Of a DNA stretch of 64,000 nt, positions 23,561-35,945 are shown piece after piece (position 1 is the stretch's first letter; each line of letters starts with the position of its first letter). Made by a program: the position numbers and the translations under genes. The DNA is from Reutealis trisperma (Eukaryota > Streptophyta > Magnoliopsida > Malpighiales > Euphorbiaceae): positions 2,501-66,500 of the forward strand of contig CANTUT010001182.1 in NCBI GenBank assembly GCA_947687605.1. Reading direction: 5' to 3'. A model generated the notes under the pieces. That model did not search any database, had not been told where the DNA came from, and was given only the letters and a program-made list of their open reading frames with translations.

Positions 23561-23949
23561 CTATTTCGGTTTTAAAAGTATAGGTTATTATTTTTATAAT
23601 TATTATTTTAATCTCAGTTTCTATCAAATAGCCTGAATTACGGTTTAAATAAATTATACAGCCAACAAAAATTTAGGATTTTTTTTTTTTTCGTACTTTG
23701 GAAATAATCCCGCAACTTATTCTTTGCCATTTTGGTTTTTTAGGTCTAAAAACTATTAAAGAGTTCACTTTCTTCGATTCTCATGTAATTGTTTGTTGGT
23801 CCAAGATTTCTTTGTTTCGATTTTTAGACTTTTATAGCAAAATTTTGTAAAATTTCAACCCAAATAAATTTTATTTTATTAATTTGCATATTTGAAATGA
23901 AATAATTTATAAGATTCAACTTTTTTAGTGGAAAAATAAATTTGAAATA

Positions 23950-24040
23950 TAAAATCTAATGTAATATAATCAAATATATTTATAAATATATAAATATATT
24001 TGATTATATTATATCACATTCTATTACGACAGTTCAAAAT
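23950..24040. mobile_element. Palindromic MITE core, copy 1
   Basis: TAATGTAATATAATCAAAT and its inverse ATTTGATTATATTATATCACATT are separated by a short AT spacer. The core matches the palindromic elements at 28447, 36899 and 60176. The outer termini (GTG-RTTTRGTA) are decayed here. Confidence 0.5.
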
Positions 24041-25617
24041 GTAAGCTAATAGTCTAAGAGCATGTATTTGTAACAGAATCTATTACCATGAGGAAGATAG
24101 ATTCATTACAGGGTAGGACAATGCTAACTGACTGTTAACTCCATGCTCGTCTGCAGCTTTCTGCATCAGTTGCTGGAAACTTGGATTCTTTAAGTAACAT
24201 AATGGAATTGTTTGTCTTCATTGCCCACATAAACCACAAAATGACCCTTTGGTGTTCTTCTTCTTCTTTTATTACCTTGTTTCTTTCCCATATTATTTGC
24301 TTCAATCTTTGAGACAGAACTCTTTATGAAATTTAGCTTTACACTAGATACAGGAATTGTGCTGCAATATTGTCTGTAGAGAATTAGTGTTTTGAAAATT
24401 CATTGAACTTAGCCTATTGGGAAATAGATTTGTAAGGGTTTTCATGATCCAATTTAAATCTTAATCCTTCTGTTTATTTGAAAACTTATATTGATCTTTG
24501 CATTTGGTAAGTTCTTTAATAAATTTTGAAATCTATCGGTGTTGCAAGGCACCGTTATCGTTGCTGCAACTCAATATGGTATTATTTTTTATTAAGTCCT
24601 ATATAGTTATGATTCTTTTTTAGTACAAAATGTAACGTATTGCGAGGTATAATTAAACATTAAAAATTTTTTAAATTATATTTTTCAAAGTATGATTTTC
24701 ATATTGCAAATAGAGTGATTTACTATTTAATCCCTATATTTAAGATAATTTGCACTCAAATCTTTTTATTTTCAAAAATTAATTTTATTATTCTTATATT
24801 TTAAAATCGTTAACACTTTGGTTCTTCCATCTAATTTTTTCTTTAATTTTTTCGTTAAGACTATATGAAATAGCTAAAATATCTCTTACTTCAGTCTTAA
24901 TTTATCATTTACCAATATTACACTACAGTCTTATTTTTTATATTTATTCGTTCACTTTTCTAATTTGGCATTTATTAATAAGAGCTAAGATTTTATTCAT
25001 GGCATTTTATTACCTTATATTTGTTACTATTAAACATTTTACTACCAAACTTTTATTTTTACTGATGTAGCAAATTTTTTTGTTATGGCCATATAAAAAT
25101 ATTCCTTACTTTAGTCTTAATTTATCATTTCTACTAACACTACACTACACTGCAGTCTTATTTTTTATATTTATCCATTCACTTTTCTATTTAGAAAAAA
25201 AATGTATCAAACTACTTTGTAATTTGACGTTTATTAATGAGAGCTGAGATTTTATTCATGATACTTTAATACTTTATATTTGTCACCATTAAATATTTTA
25301 TTGCCAAATTTTTATTTTTAGTGGTATAGCAAATTTTTCTAAATAAAAAAAAAATTATTTTTTACTGAAAATGAACTAATTCGTCTTATCCAATAACTAA
25401 TTAAAACTATTAAAATTATTTCTTATTAAATAAACAATAGTTAAATTAACTAAGCAACAACTTGATATTGAAATATCAAAATAAAAAAATCACTACCGAG
25501 CTCTCACGTGCCGATCGAAGCTCCTCTGTCAGCCTTGGAATTGCATTGATTAGAGACCAGCCTTTGGACTTGCCTCCTCCAACCAAGTCCCTTTGCCATC
25601 ATTACCGTCACACCAAA
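24041..25617. other. Intergenic, AT-rich, with dispersed repeat
   Basis: No gene is visible. 24711-24930 is related to 27310-27520: both contain TTAACACTTTG-TTCTTCCATCTAA, followed by an ACTAAAATA/TTACTT-AGTCTTGATT-like stretch. This indicates a dispersed repeat of unknown class. Confidence 0.5.
24857..25337. repeat. Direct duplication of about 220-250 bp
   Basis: 24857-25077 and 25083-25337 align along their length. Both have TTACTT-AGTCTTAATTTATC, then ACACTACA-TC-TATTTTTTATATTTAT, then GAGCT-AGATTTTATTCATG, and end at TAGCAAATTTT. The second copy carries a few small insertions. It looks like an old tandem duplication of non-coding sequence. Confidence 0.7.
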
Positions 25618-26265
25618 TAGGGATGGCAATGGGCGGGGCGGAGCGGGGCAGAAAATGATTTCATCTCTATTTTAACGGAGAATCTTTATTTTTATTTTCA
25701 CCTCACATACAATGATAATTTAATCTCTATTCTCACAAAAATTTCTGTCTTTATTTAAATTTTATTTTACTAAATTTATATATATTTATATAATTCATAA
25801 ATAATAACAAATAAATAAAAATAAATATATTTAAAAAATATTAATAAATTCAAACCCACAAAACATCAACCAAATAAAATTAAAATATAAATATTCTTAA
25901 TATATTAAAAGTATTCTACAATTTTTTTAGTAAATATTAAAAATTTAGCATACATAAACATAAAAATATTTAATTAAATTTATTCTAATAATTACTAATT
26001 ATATTATGGAGTAATTATATAAATTATTATTAATTACATTAAGAGTAATTATGTAATAATATTATTGGGTCTCCATGGAAATGAAGATGGAGATCCCCGA
26101 TTCTCATGAAATGGAAAATACACTTCTCGTCTTCGTTCCGTCCCCACTAATGAGAAAGAATTTCTCTCGTCCCCTTCTCCATGAGGAGAGAAATCGAGAA
26201 ATCTCCGTTCTATACGTGACAAATCCCTGCGGAGGATGGGATTTTCCACCCTATTGCCATCTCTA
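25618..26265. mobile_element. Non-autonomous hAT-like element with target duplication
   Basis: The 648-bp element starts TAGGGATGGCAATGGG and ends CCTATTGCCATCTCTA, an inverted pair with two mismatches. It is flanked by ACACCAAA (25610-25617) and GCACCAAA (26266-26273), an 8-bp duplication with one change, as expected for the hAT superfamily. The ends are GC-rich (GGCGGGGCGGAGCGGGG) and the centre AT-rich. No transposase is encoded. Short open frames inside it are incidental. Confidence 0.8.
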
Positions 26266-26273
26266 GCACCAAA

Positions 26274-28446
26274 CAACAGTCAGAAGGCCAGCCACTATTG
26301 CGTTCCACACATGCATCCAGGTTGTGCATAGAGAAGCCTCCATCTCCTGCACATATCGCGTTGTCCAAGCTTTTCAAGAAACCAGACGCTAGCCAAGCTT
26401 TGCCAAACAATGGTTTCCATAAATCTTTGTTAATTATGTGTTTTCTTCTATTTTCAAGAGATGTAAGGAGTCTGTAATGGTTCAAATGGTCGTTTTGCTA
26501 ATTGAGGGTGGCAGATCTATGGATGGAGGAAGAAGATGGCTTAGATGAAAGTGTTTTAAATTTTCTGGACCATTGTGTCATTTCCTAAGGACCTTTTGTA
26601 AACAAGTTAGTTAGGGATTAAAATGTAATTTTATAATTATAAGAATCTATTTATTTTCTGCTTGGATATAGGCTGTAAACTTAATTTATTATTGACTGAA
26701 AATTATGGATTTTTATTATGATATTTATTTATTTATTTTGTAGTTATAATGATAGGATCCTAAAAAAATAAATATGGATGATATTAAAGAAATTAATTTA
26801 TAAATATAAATATTTTGATAATATTTTGGCAAAAAGTATTATCACATTTTAAAATTATTCTCAAAAAAAAAAAGTTTTATTTTGTTAAATTGAGAGATTT
26901 TTAGCTTGAGCTTACTATCCTTACCTTTCTCCTAGATTAATTAATATCAATGTGATTTATAAATCCTGTAATAAAACTTTTCACTGAAACATTTTAAAAT
27001 CTTTAGTAATATTTGACAAGCAAAAAATATTTTATATGTTCTAATAAGATAATACAGAGCATTTCATAATTAGTTTTTTATAACAAATAATAAACATCAT
27101 TAAAGTGATTTATAAAAATACTAAAAAAAAAAGTCACAATAATGATTATAAATATTGTAATATATGAATACCAACAAATTCGACAAACGCTATTTTAACA
27201 TTAAATAACACTGAAATAAGCTATATTTAATAAATATTTCTAAAAAAATATTGGTATAAATTTATGGCAATATTTTATTTTTTTTTTGAAATATTTGAAG
27301 AATGTAAAAAAAGCATAATTTACTATCTAAGTTATGTATTTTAAATCAATTTACAATCAAGTCTTTTTATTTTAAAAACTAGTTATGTCATCTTTGCATT
27401 TTCAATGTTAACACTTTGATTCTTCCATCTAAATCCTTTTACTTTTTCCATTAGGATGATGTAAAATGACTAAAATACCTTTTACTTTAGTCTTGATTCA
27501 CCATATGTACCAACACCATAGTACCCATTAGTATCGGAATGTATTCTACTCAAAATTTCAAACTCTTTCACCATTGGTTGGTGGCTTCTTTTGATGATTT
27601 TGCCAGTAGAAAAAAAAAAAATAATTTGCTACAATCAGAACTAGGAAAAAAAAATCATTTTTTTAATTAAATTATAATGTATGCAGTTAAACTGGCGATT
27701 TTCTTTTTTCTTTATTTATTTTTTTAATTAATGACATATATACATAAAGAATAAATTAATTTAGAATAAAATCTTATCCAAAAAGTTTTTTCTCAATTTT
27801 TAATTTTTTTATTCAACAATTTGCTTATTACTGTATACATTGCACCAATTTTTGTAATGCCATTTTATAGTAAATTATAATATACATTTTATGTTAGGTT
27901 TTCAAATATCATGTTTTTTAATTTTATAATGATTTTCACAATCCTTTCTAGATTTGAAATATGTATAATTTTAGGTTGAAAAATGTTTAATTTAAACTAG
28001 TAGATCCCAAAACTATTTATATATTATATATAATTTATTAGTATTCTTAATAAAAGATTATTTATTCAATGAAAAGAAGTTTAATAAAACAAACTAAAAA
28101 TGAGAAAGAAAGCATGAGAAGTAGGATGAGTGTTGGAAGATTAGGCAAAATAAACATAAATTTCATATTTCTAATTTTCCACTTAGAAAAGGAAAAATTG
28201 GAAAATTTAGAAATGGAAAAGAAAACTAGAAAATGGAAATAGAAAATATTTTTCACAATTAAACAAAGTCCGAGTTTTCGGCCACTCATACTGAGATTAA
28301 GGTTTCAAAAATGAGGAAATATCCTTTAATTTGATCTTCAAAAATCAAATTTTAATTGATAAGGAAATAAGTAAACTCTTTTAGCATTTATTCAAATTAA
28401 TATTTGGATTAATTAATTACTCAAACTTAAGATCTTATATTTTAAA
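26274..28446. other. Intergenic, AT-rich, no gene seen
   Basis: 26274-26520 has more even base composition but no frame with a recognisable motif. 27310-27520 is the second copy of the dispersed repeat noted at 24711-24930. The remainder is simple AT-rich sequence. Confidence 0.45.
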
Positions 28447-28573
28447 AGTGTGTCTAGTAAACCGTAATGAGATATAATATAATATAATCAAATGAATTTA
28501 TAATATAAATTTTATATTAAAAATTTATTTAATTATATTATATTATATCTTATTATAATATATTAAACGCACT
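28447..28573. mobile_element. Palindromic MITE, copy 2 (127 bp)
   Basis: It begins AGTGTGTCTAGTAAACC and ends GTTTAA-like text into CGCACT (28573). Almost the whole element is self-complementary, around ATATTATAT arms with the ATAATCAAATGAATTTAT core. It matches the family at 36899 and 60176. It has no coding capacity. Confidence 0.75.
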
Positions 28574-30143
28574 CTAACTTAATTGATAACTAAAGTTATG
28601 ATTTGTCAATAGTTGAGCCCAGCCCAAGTGGCATTCCTATGTACCATTGAAATTATAGCATGAAAAAGCTTACAGGAGACTATGGGAAGCAAAATCGAGG
28701 CATGACAAAGAACAGCATTATAGAACAATCCCAAAGCAATCTTTAACCCTTAAAAAAAAAAAAATTCCTTTATTTTTAATTTTTCTCGTCTCTTTTATTC
28801 TTTATTGCCTCCGCTAATGGCTAAATGTGTTTACTGCTTCGCCCTTTTCCATGGCCTCTCTTTTCTTCTTTTCAGAGAAAAAACTCAAAAAGTAAAATCT
28901 TTAGATTCTGATAATCATTCATTGTTTGTCAAAACTTAAAGCATGGCACGATTGCTCAATACCCTCTCCCACTAACATTCTCTGACTCACCATTTTTCCT
29001 TCTCTTTTATGCTTTACAATCCCCTTTGTTTCTTTAGAATTTATAGAAAATTAGAAAAACAAAATTATATATGTTATGTTCATAATATTTACAATATAAA
29101 CTTTTTCCGACAAATAATATTAAGTTAATTTTTATTAATATATCATTCTAAATTTATCTTTTATGTTCGATAAATATTAGTCATTCATATCGAAATTATA
29201 TATATATAACCCACATGATTAATCCTATCTCAATAGTACTAAAACTTTAAGTAAAATGCAAGTTAATTTCGGATCATTATCATAGAAGTATTGTTTCATT
29301 ATAAAAGGTTGATCTAAATAAATGATTTTGCTCCTCAATTTATGGTACATTGCTTCAATATTTTATGGTTTCCTTTTGCTTTATATAGAGTGATATTAAT
29401 AATTTGATAAATCAATTAATTTTCTTTCATTAGATTAAAAGGGATTTAACCATTTTGCGATTTAATTTAATGATGATAAAATCGTTTTATCGTTAAGAGT
29501 TAAATTTACCAAAAAAAGGAAAAACAATTCTCCCTTTTGTTACTAAAGACAAAGGGAATGACAAAAGACAATATAGAAGCCAAGAGAGAGTCAGGGCATT
29601 GTTGGCCATCAAAAATCACTTCTTTTTCCTTCAATAGTAAAAGAATATTATTAATGTTTATCTACTTGAAAGAAATTGTTTTGCTTTTTGTAAGCTATAC
29701 TTCTATTAATGTGTTGCTTTTGTACTCACTCTTTTGGAAGCAAAAGATTTGTAGTAAGATACTGAAGTGTTGGAGATGATTTGTGTATGGGAAAATTCTC
29801 TCTTATTATCTCTTTCTTATAAAGTAAGGTTTTCAAGGCCTTTATATATAATATAACATGTAAAATTATTTACTTTCAAATTAATAGATAAGATGGAAAC
29901 AACATTATACATTCAAATTCAAATAATTATGTTTTAAAAATGATATATAGAAAATCAAGCAAGCTAATTAGTAATTACTGTTTCTAGAATGGAAAACATT
30001 TATATATCATGAAGTAGCTTGATTAATTCATTCCAATATTGAACTAGAGAGCCATTTATCTACAAAAGTTCTTCTTATGATAGAATCTTACTCATGAAAA
30101 GCTATTATATATAGCTAGGAGAGTACTCCACCATAGATATGCA
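28574..30143. other. Intergenic downstream of the HSFB4-like gene
   Basis: No gene is supported. 28820-29030 is relatively pyrimidine-rich (TTTTCTTCTTTTCAG and similar). It might be remnant promoter or transposon sequence, but no coding segment follows it. Confidence 0.35.
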
Positions 30144-31782
30144 CTATAATTCTCGTTGATGATGATGATGATCAATCACTTCTTGATGCAGCCTCTTCTT
30201 GCCACTAAGAGAAACTCCAAAAAGCTTCACATTTGATTCCTCATTTAAAGCCATTGAAGATTTACCCAAACCAAGATCGTTATTTTTAATAACACTTTGA
30301 TCATGATCTTGAAATGAAGAACCCAATAGTTCTACAATCTTCGGAGTAGTACTACTTGCACTATAATTATTATTATTATTATTATTACCCTTTTGGTCAT
30401 TGGGCATTGTAGGCTTTACATGATTTTGAATGAAATAGATAATGTCATTATAGAGACTTTTCATGTGGGAAAGTTCCGATAAAAGCATGTAATTTTTTCT
30501 TCTAAGTCTTTGGTTATCTTGTGAAAGAGAAGCTAATATATCAATGGTGGGTTTTGGTGATGGAAACAATAATGGAGAATCAATAACATTCCAATTACCA
30601 AAATTTTCTTGATCTTGTTGGAGAATTTGAGGTAGTGATGATTGATGTTCTTGGAATTGTTGATGGTGGTGTTGTTGTGGTGTTTTTCTCCTGTGAATTT
30701 CAGATAATAAGTGCTTTGCTCCTTTTCTAAAGAACTCATTTGCAAACTCCCATCTATCTGCTACTATTTTCTTAAATCCCTGCAATATTATATTAACAAG
30801 AATAAGAATAAAAAAAATGAAAAATATGTAAATAACTCCAAGTAGCCATGATCATTAGGGTTTCCAAGATCAAGACATACATGTTTTCATAAAAGATATT
30901 AGTGAATACTTCATTTAGCACTCAAAAAGTTTTGAAGTTTGTAGGAAGACAATAAAACCCAAGTCATATATATATATATATATATAGACATTATATTAAT
31001 TATTAATTATATAATTCATTGATCCAAAGATTCCCATAATACATGTATGTGTGCAAGAAGTACTCCCTAAAAGACTGTCTTACATAGTACATAGTTAGAT
31101 CACTAATGCTTGTACTTTCAAGAAGCATATGCTTATAATATACTATATTCAATGTTAATTAACTACTAATTTTGGTTTGGCTTAATTGGGACATGTGCAA
31201 GTCATTAGAAAACATTAAAGAAATCATATGTGCCATCAAACATATTGAAGGAAGACAAGCTAAACATTTAACTTGGAAAAAGAAATTTGAGAGAAAAACA
31301 TGGGTCAAGTACCAATAGAAGTAAAATAATTAAGGGATCTAATTAAATGAGAAAACAACCCTACTTGTAATAATTAGGCAAAGAAATTGATTAGGCTTTC
31401 CTAAAAAGCAACCAAAGATAAGTACTGCTATCCAATAGTAATTACTAAAGCTTGAAAAACCATATGAAACGAATTCTCAGTCAGAACTACTTAATTAATA
31501 GAGACAGAGAGAGAGAGAGGGACATACGTAAGTATTGAGTTGCCTAACAAAGCTTGAGAAGTTGTTGTGCTTGAAATAATTAGGAAGAAGATCTCTAGCA
31601 AATTCAGGAGGTCTCCAAACAACAAAGGAAGTTTGATCATCACTCCAAGAAACAATATGATCAGTGAGAGGATCATCAACAAGTTGATATGTCTTTGTTA
31701 AGAAAGGAGCAGGAACTGCCTTTTGTGACTCTACGCAGAACATCATCTCTTCACTACTACTACTACTACATAATCTTTCCAT
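30144..31782 (-). CDS. HSFB4: Class B heat-shock transcription factor, HSFB4/SCHIZORIZA-like
   Basis: Two exons, 31782-31528 and 30779-30144, joined across a 748-bp GT-AG intron (donor after RQLNTY), encode 296 aa. The intron is at the conserved position inside the DNA-binding domain. Residues about 24-117 form the HSF domain (VPAPFLTKTYQLVDDP, SFVVW, LLPNYFKHNNFSSFVRQLNTY, GFKKI). An oligomerisation heptad region (about 164-200, LSQDNQRLRRKN) has no class A insertion. The repressor tetrapeptide LFGV is at 271-274, followed by a basic KKR that could be a nuclear signal. Poly-Gln/His (116-145) and Asn (217-224) tracts are present. LFGV marks class B repressors, and YNDIIYFIQNHVKP plus FFRKG--HLL-EIHRRKT favour B4. 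In Arabidopsis HSFB4 governs root stem-cell and ground-tissue fate rather than heat response. The C-terminus is shorter than in Arabidopsis HSFB4. Confidence 0.93.
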
Positions 31783-32052
31783 TGTAAGCCCATTAACTAA
31801 ATTTTACCCACCACCAATACTACTACTACTACTACACTTATTGGAACTCAACATTCACTTCAACTTCTCTCTCTGTTTAAAGCAACTCTCTCTCTCTCTC
31901 TCTCATTATAATTCTCTAGCTTTATGAAACAGAAACATATGACTATGTCTATGTCACTAACATAAAAGCTACTCCTTTTTTTTTTTTTTTTTCTTTCACT
32001 GTAATTTCTAACTTCAAGAAGCATATGAACATGTCAGTAAATTAATATATAA
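31783..32052 (-). promoter_or_regulatory. 5' leader and proximal promoter of the HSFB4-like gene
   Basis: Read on the minus strand, the leader holds a (GTA)n tract (about 31820-31836) and a GAGAGAGAGAGAGAG tract (about 31890-31905). GA repeats of this kind are common in plant leaders and bind BPC/GAGA factors. No in-frame upstream start was found close to the chosen ATG, and no clear heat-shock element (alternating GAA/TTC triplets) was seen. Confidence 0.4.
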
Positions 32053-32054
32053 TA

Positions 32055-32322
32055 CACTCTTTCTGTCCTAAAAAAATTATCTACTTTTTTCACACAGTTT
32101 AAAAAAAATTATTAATTACTTGCCAACTCATAAATTTTATTATGTTTTATCACTTATACCCTTGCATATACTCATTTATTACTACCTTTATTATTAATTT
32201 TGAGAATATACATCTCTCGATTAATAAGGATAAAATAGACAAATACATATATTTATTTTTAGAGTGAACAAATATTTTGAAACATCCTAAAAAGGAATAA
32301 TGAACAATCTTTTTGAGAGGGA

Positions 32323-32323
<1 letters not shown>
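32055..32323. mobile_element. Stowaway-like MITE, copy A
   Basis: The ends CACTCTTTCTGTCC (left) and inverted CTCCCTCTC (right) resemble the CTCCCTCYGTCCC terminus of Stowaway/Tc1-mariner MITEs. A TA dinucleotide lies at both borders (32053-32054 and 32324-32325). The interior is homologous to 61432-61692 (CACTTATACCCTT, TTATTAATTTTGAGAATATACA). It lies directly upstream of the HSFB4-like gene. Confidence 0.65.
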
Positions 32324-32358
<35 letters not shown>

Positions 32359-33739
32359 CATTATTTTCTAAAATTATTATATATGTAATAAGATCCAATA
32401 GGTATATCAATTAGCTATTGATTGTTCCCTTGGATGCAATAATGGTGGGAAAATGCTGCTTGATATTGAGCTCTCATGATCAACTTTTTCTTTTATTAGG
32501 GCACACCCAGTATATAGTGCCTTTCCATGGGAAGGACAAATTTGTCCCTTTCTGTGATTTTCCTTTGCAGCCTTTTTGCCAAATGCCAATTCATAGAATA
32601 TTTTACTCCACAAGAAATACTAAAATTTTTATTATAAGTTTATGGTAATTAATAAAAATATATTATTATTATATCATGCTTTTAAAAAGTTGAAACTGTA
32701 AATTATTTGCAGCAAAATTTAATTACTTTACTATCAAATATTTATTAATTTTGACAATTTTTTTTATAAATAATTGATAGTATAATTTATAATTGATTAA
32801 CACACACACACTATATATATATATATATATATAATGTGCGCAAGATTTAGTCTAATAGTAAATGTATATACTTCATGAACAGTATATTTAAGTTCGATTC
32901 TACTTTTCATGCTAAAAAAAGATATATATAATGTGCACAAATTTCAAATTTCACTAATGAATAATATTTTTTATTTAATAATTAATTAAAAAGAAAATTA
33001 TATGTATACATATATAACAGAAAAAATAAATAAAATAAATCTTGGGTTTAACAAAGGAACCTACTGGAAATATGTTTTTGTCCCAGACAGATATAAAGAT
33101 CCAAAATCATATGCTGAATATAATTAAATTAATAAGGAATACGGCAAGACGTACAAATTCAAGAGGCAAATATATATAATATTTATTTAATTTGGAGTAA
33201 GAATATAACAGAAATGTTTTAAGTGTTTTTATTATTTTATTTTTATAAATATAAAAAACAATATATATTTAATTTAATTTAATTTAATTTAATTTATCAT
33301 ATCTAAGAAATATTAAATTTAATAGAGTGGGAAATTTTTTTTATGTTTTTTATTTCTAAAAATATTATTGGGACTACCAATAATCTTTTACAAATAATAA
33401 ATTCTTTATTTATTGTTTTTCTCTCAATAAAATGAGGATTTTTATCTTTTATTTTTCTAAAATCTCCCAATAAAATATTATTAATTACTAAGGCTTTCTG
33501 TGAGAATTTTTTTTTCTTTCTTTAGAAAATTTTCCTAATTTTATGAGAGATTAATAATTAAAATATAGAAGAGAAAATCCAAACTCTTATATACTCCCTA
33601 GGTGAGACATTATATTCTTCTGTAGAACTGAAACTTGGAAGATTGTGAACACATAATTTTTAGTTTATTAAATAATTTTTTTTTAGAATTTTTAGGTTAT
33701 TTTGAATTATTTCTTAATATTATATAATTCACCACTGAG

Positions 33740-33789
<50 letters not shown>

Positions 33790-34430
33790 ACCTCGAGAAG
33801 CTCTATTTATTATTTATTTATAACGTGGTAAATAGAAAAATCTTAATTAATTTATAAACTGATGAGTTGGAGTAAAAAAAAAAAATTAAATTAAAATTAA
33901 AAAAAAAATGAATTAGTTGGTGTGATTGTTTGGATTCTGGCCTCCATGTAGCCAGGAAAGAGCAGTGTGCATTGGACTCATTAACATACAGCTGCATGAT
34001 TCTTATTATTAATAATGAAAATTAAAAATTATTATTATTATTATTTATTATATTAATATTTTATTATTATTAGAGAGATATCTTATAATCATTATAATTC
34101 GTATATAATTTTACTAAATATATTTAAGTGAGTATATATAATAAAGTGCAAAGAGTGTAGAACTACCATTGAAATAGAATATATTTGATAAACTAAAGTT
34201 TAAAATTAGAAATCGAGAACCACTCAAGCAGGCAGGGTGTTTAATAAATTAAAATTAAAAGTTAACGGTTGAGATTTAACCTTTAACCTAACATTAGAAT
34301 TTGTAATTTTTGATTTAAAAGTTAATTTTTATAAAATATGTCCCTTTACGATTATTTGCAACCATTGATTGTAAACTGCTGGCCGTTAACCGCTCACAAT
34401 TAACAGTAATTAATAAATTAAATATATCTA
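32324..34430. other. Intergenic, AT-rich with TA microsatellites
   Basis: It contains (TA)n runs at about 32325-32356, 32811-32832 and 33740-33786, and TTAAT repeats at 33270-33294. 32405-32630 is more balanced in composition (GGGCACACCC, CCATGGGAAGGAC) but shows no conserved protein motif. No gene can be supported. Confidence 0.45.
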
Positions 34431-34655
34431 TAAGGGTGTAAACGAGCCGAGCCATTCACGAGTAGTTTGACATTCCGCTAGATAAAAGATCGTTCACGTT
34501 TAGATCATTTTATAAACGAATCAAGTTTGAATCTTATTTTAAAATTCAGTTAATAAATGATCCGAATTTGAGCAAAATGAAACTCGATTCGATTAAATTC
34601 ATGAACATCTTGATTATAAACTCGCAAAAAACTCGATTAATTGGCTCATAAACAG

Positions 34656-34703
<48 letters not shown>

Positions 34704-35172
34704 ACTTCAAAAATATATTTTAATATTTTTATAAACTTTTCACTAATTCAAAATGACTAAAATATATATATTATTTATTAATATAACCTAATATTTTTAT
34801 ATTATATAATTTTTTTTATTAATTAATATATTTGAAATGCATATAATGTTCAATTTTATGATTATATTTTTTCACTGATTAGATATTTTTATTTTTATAT
34901 TTGTTTTAAGTATTTTCATTATACTTATTTTATTAGAAATAAATATTTAGAAAGTTGAGTATTTTGATAAGTTATAAATAAATTTAATAATGAATTAAGC
35001 TCGAGTTTAACTCGATTATAATTTATTAACAAGTTCGGCTTGAGTTTTAAGTGAGCCAAATTTGAATATAATTTTTAATCTCAATCTAAAACTCGAGCTA
35101 AAAAAAAAATAAATCGAGTCTGAACAAGTTAAAACTCGGCTAAACTCGACTCGGCTCAGCTTGTTTATACTC
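34431..35172. mobile_element. Inverted-repeat element with GAGCCGAGC-type ends
   Basis: The left end AAGGGTGTAAACGAGCCGAGCC and the right end GGCTCAGCTTGTTTATACTCCT are inverted copies with several mismatches. Both sides continue with subterminal ACTCG-rich text (CTCGATT, ACTCGACTCGGC). The interior is AT-rich with a (TTA)n microsatellite at about 34655-34702. Elements with GTAAACGAGC ends are usually hAT-type; a clean 8-bp duplication was not found here. Confidence 0.6.
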
Positions 35173-35194
35173 CTATATACCCATAATTTAGTAG

Positions 35195-35197
<3 letters not shown>

Positions 35198-35290
<93 letters not shown>

Positions 35291-35577
35291 AAATAAAAAA
35301 TTTAAGCTTGAATTTTTCATTTTTATTTTTTTTTTCTTTGAAGATTCTCTTCCTTTCGTTCTTAAAGAAAAACTAAACCTCTTCTTTAATAATAATCGTT
35401 ACATTGGTTAACTTTCACCATGTTAATTGATGAAAACTCACAAAAACATAAGATTTTATATTTTTCACTCTTAAATGATGAAATTAATTAATCATATTAG
35501 ACTCGATTAGGAACAAGCCATTCAATATATATAGAGAGAGAAAGAGAGAAAGAGGGCAAATATCATCTTTGAATTTG

Positions 35578-35648
<71 letters not shown>
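35198..35648. repeat. Long TA microsatellites and purine tracts
   Basis: (TA)n occupies about 35198-35286 and 35583-35648. A GA-rich stretch lies at 35531-35557. 35290-35580 is otherwise plain AT-rich sequence without coding content. Confidence 0.85.
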
Positions 35649-35649
<1 letters not shown>

Positions 35650-35765
35650 TCTCTCTCTCCTTTATATATATATATATAGAGAGAGAGAGGTTTTTTTTTT
35701 TTTTTTTTTTTTAATTTGTGTTATAGATTTTTTTTATTTGTGTTATAATTTTATTTTTTAATTTG

Positions 35766-35819
<54 letters not shown>

Positions 35820-35937
35820 CAAATTAAAAAATAAAATTATAACACAAATAAAAAAAATCTGTAACACAAATTAAAAAAAAAAAAAAAAAAAACCTCTCTC
35901 TCTCTCTATATATATATATATAAAGGAGAGAGAGAGT
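35648..35937. repeat. 290-bp near-perfect palindrome with TA core
   Basis: The left arm (35648-35769) reads ACTCTCTCTCTCCTTTATAT, GAGAGAGAGG, T22, AATTTGTGTTATAGAT, then TTTGTGTTATAATTTTATTT and AATTTGTTA. The right arm (35818-35937) is its reverse complement, with one base change (TATAGATT against TACAGATT) and small length differences in the homopolymer and dinucleotide tracts. The core 35770-35817 is (TA)n. The whole could fold into a long hairpin. Confidence 0.9.
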
Positions 35938-35945
35938 TTAATGTA

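Noticed and set aside
26049..26485. Open frames on both strands near 26.1-26.5 kb
   Set aside because: They lie in or beside the GC-rich end of the hAT-like element and have no protein motif.
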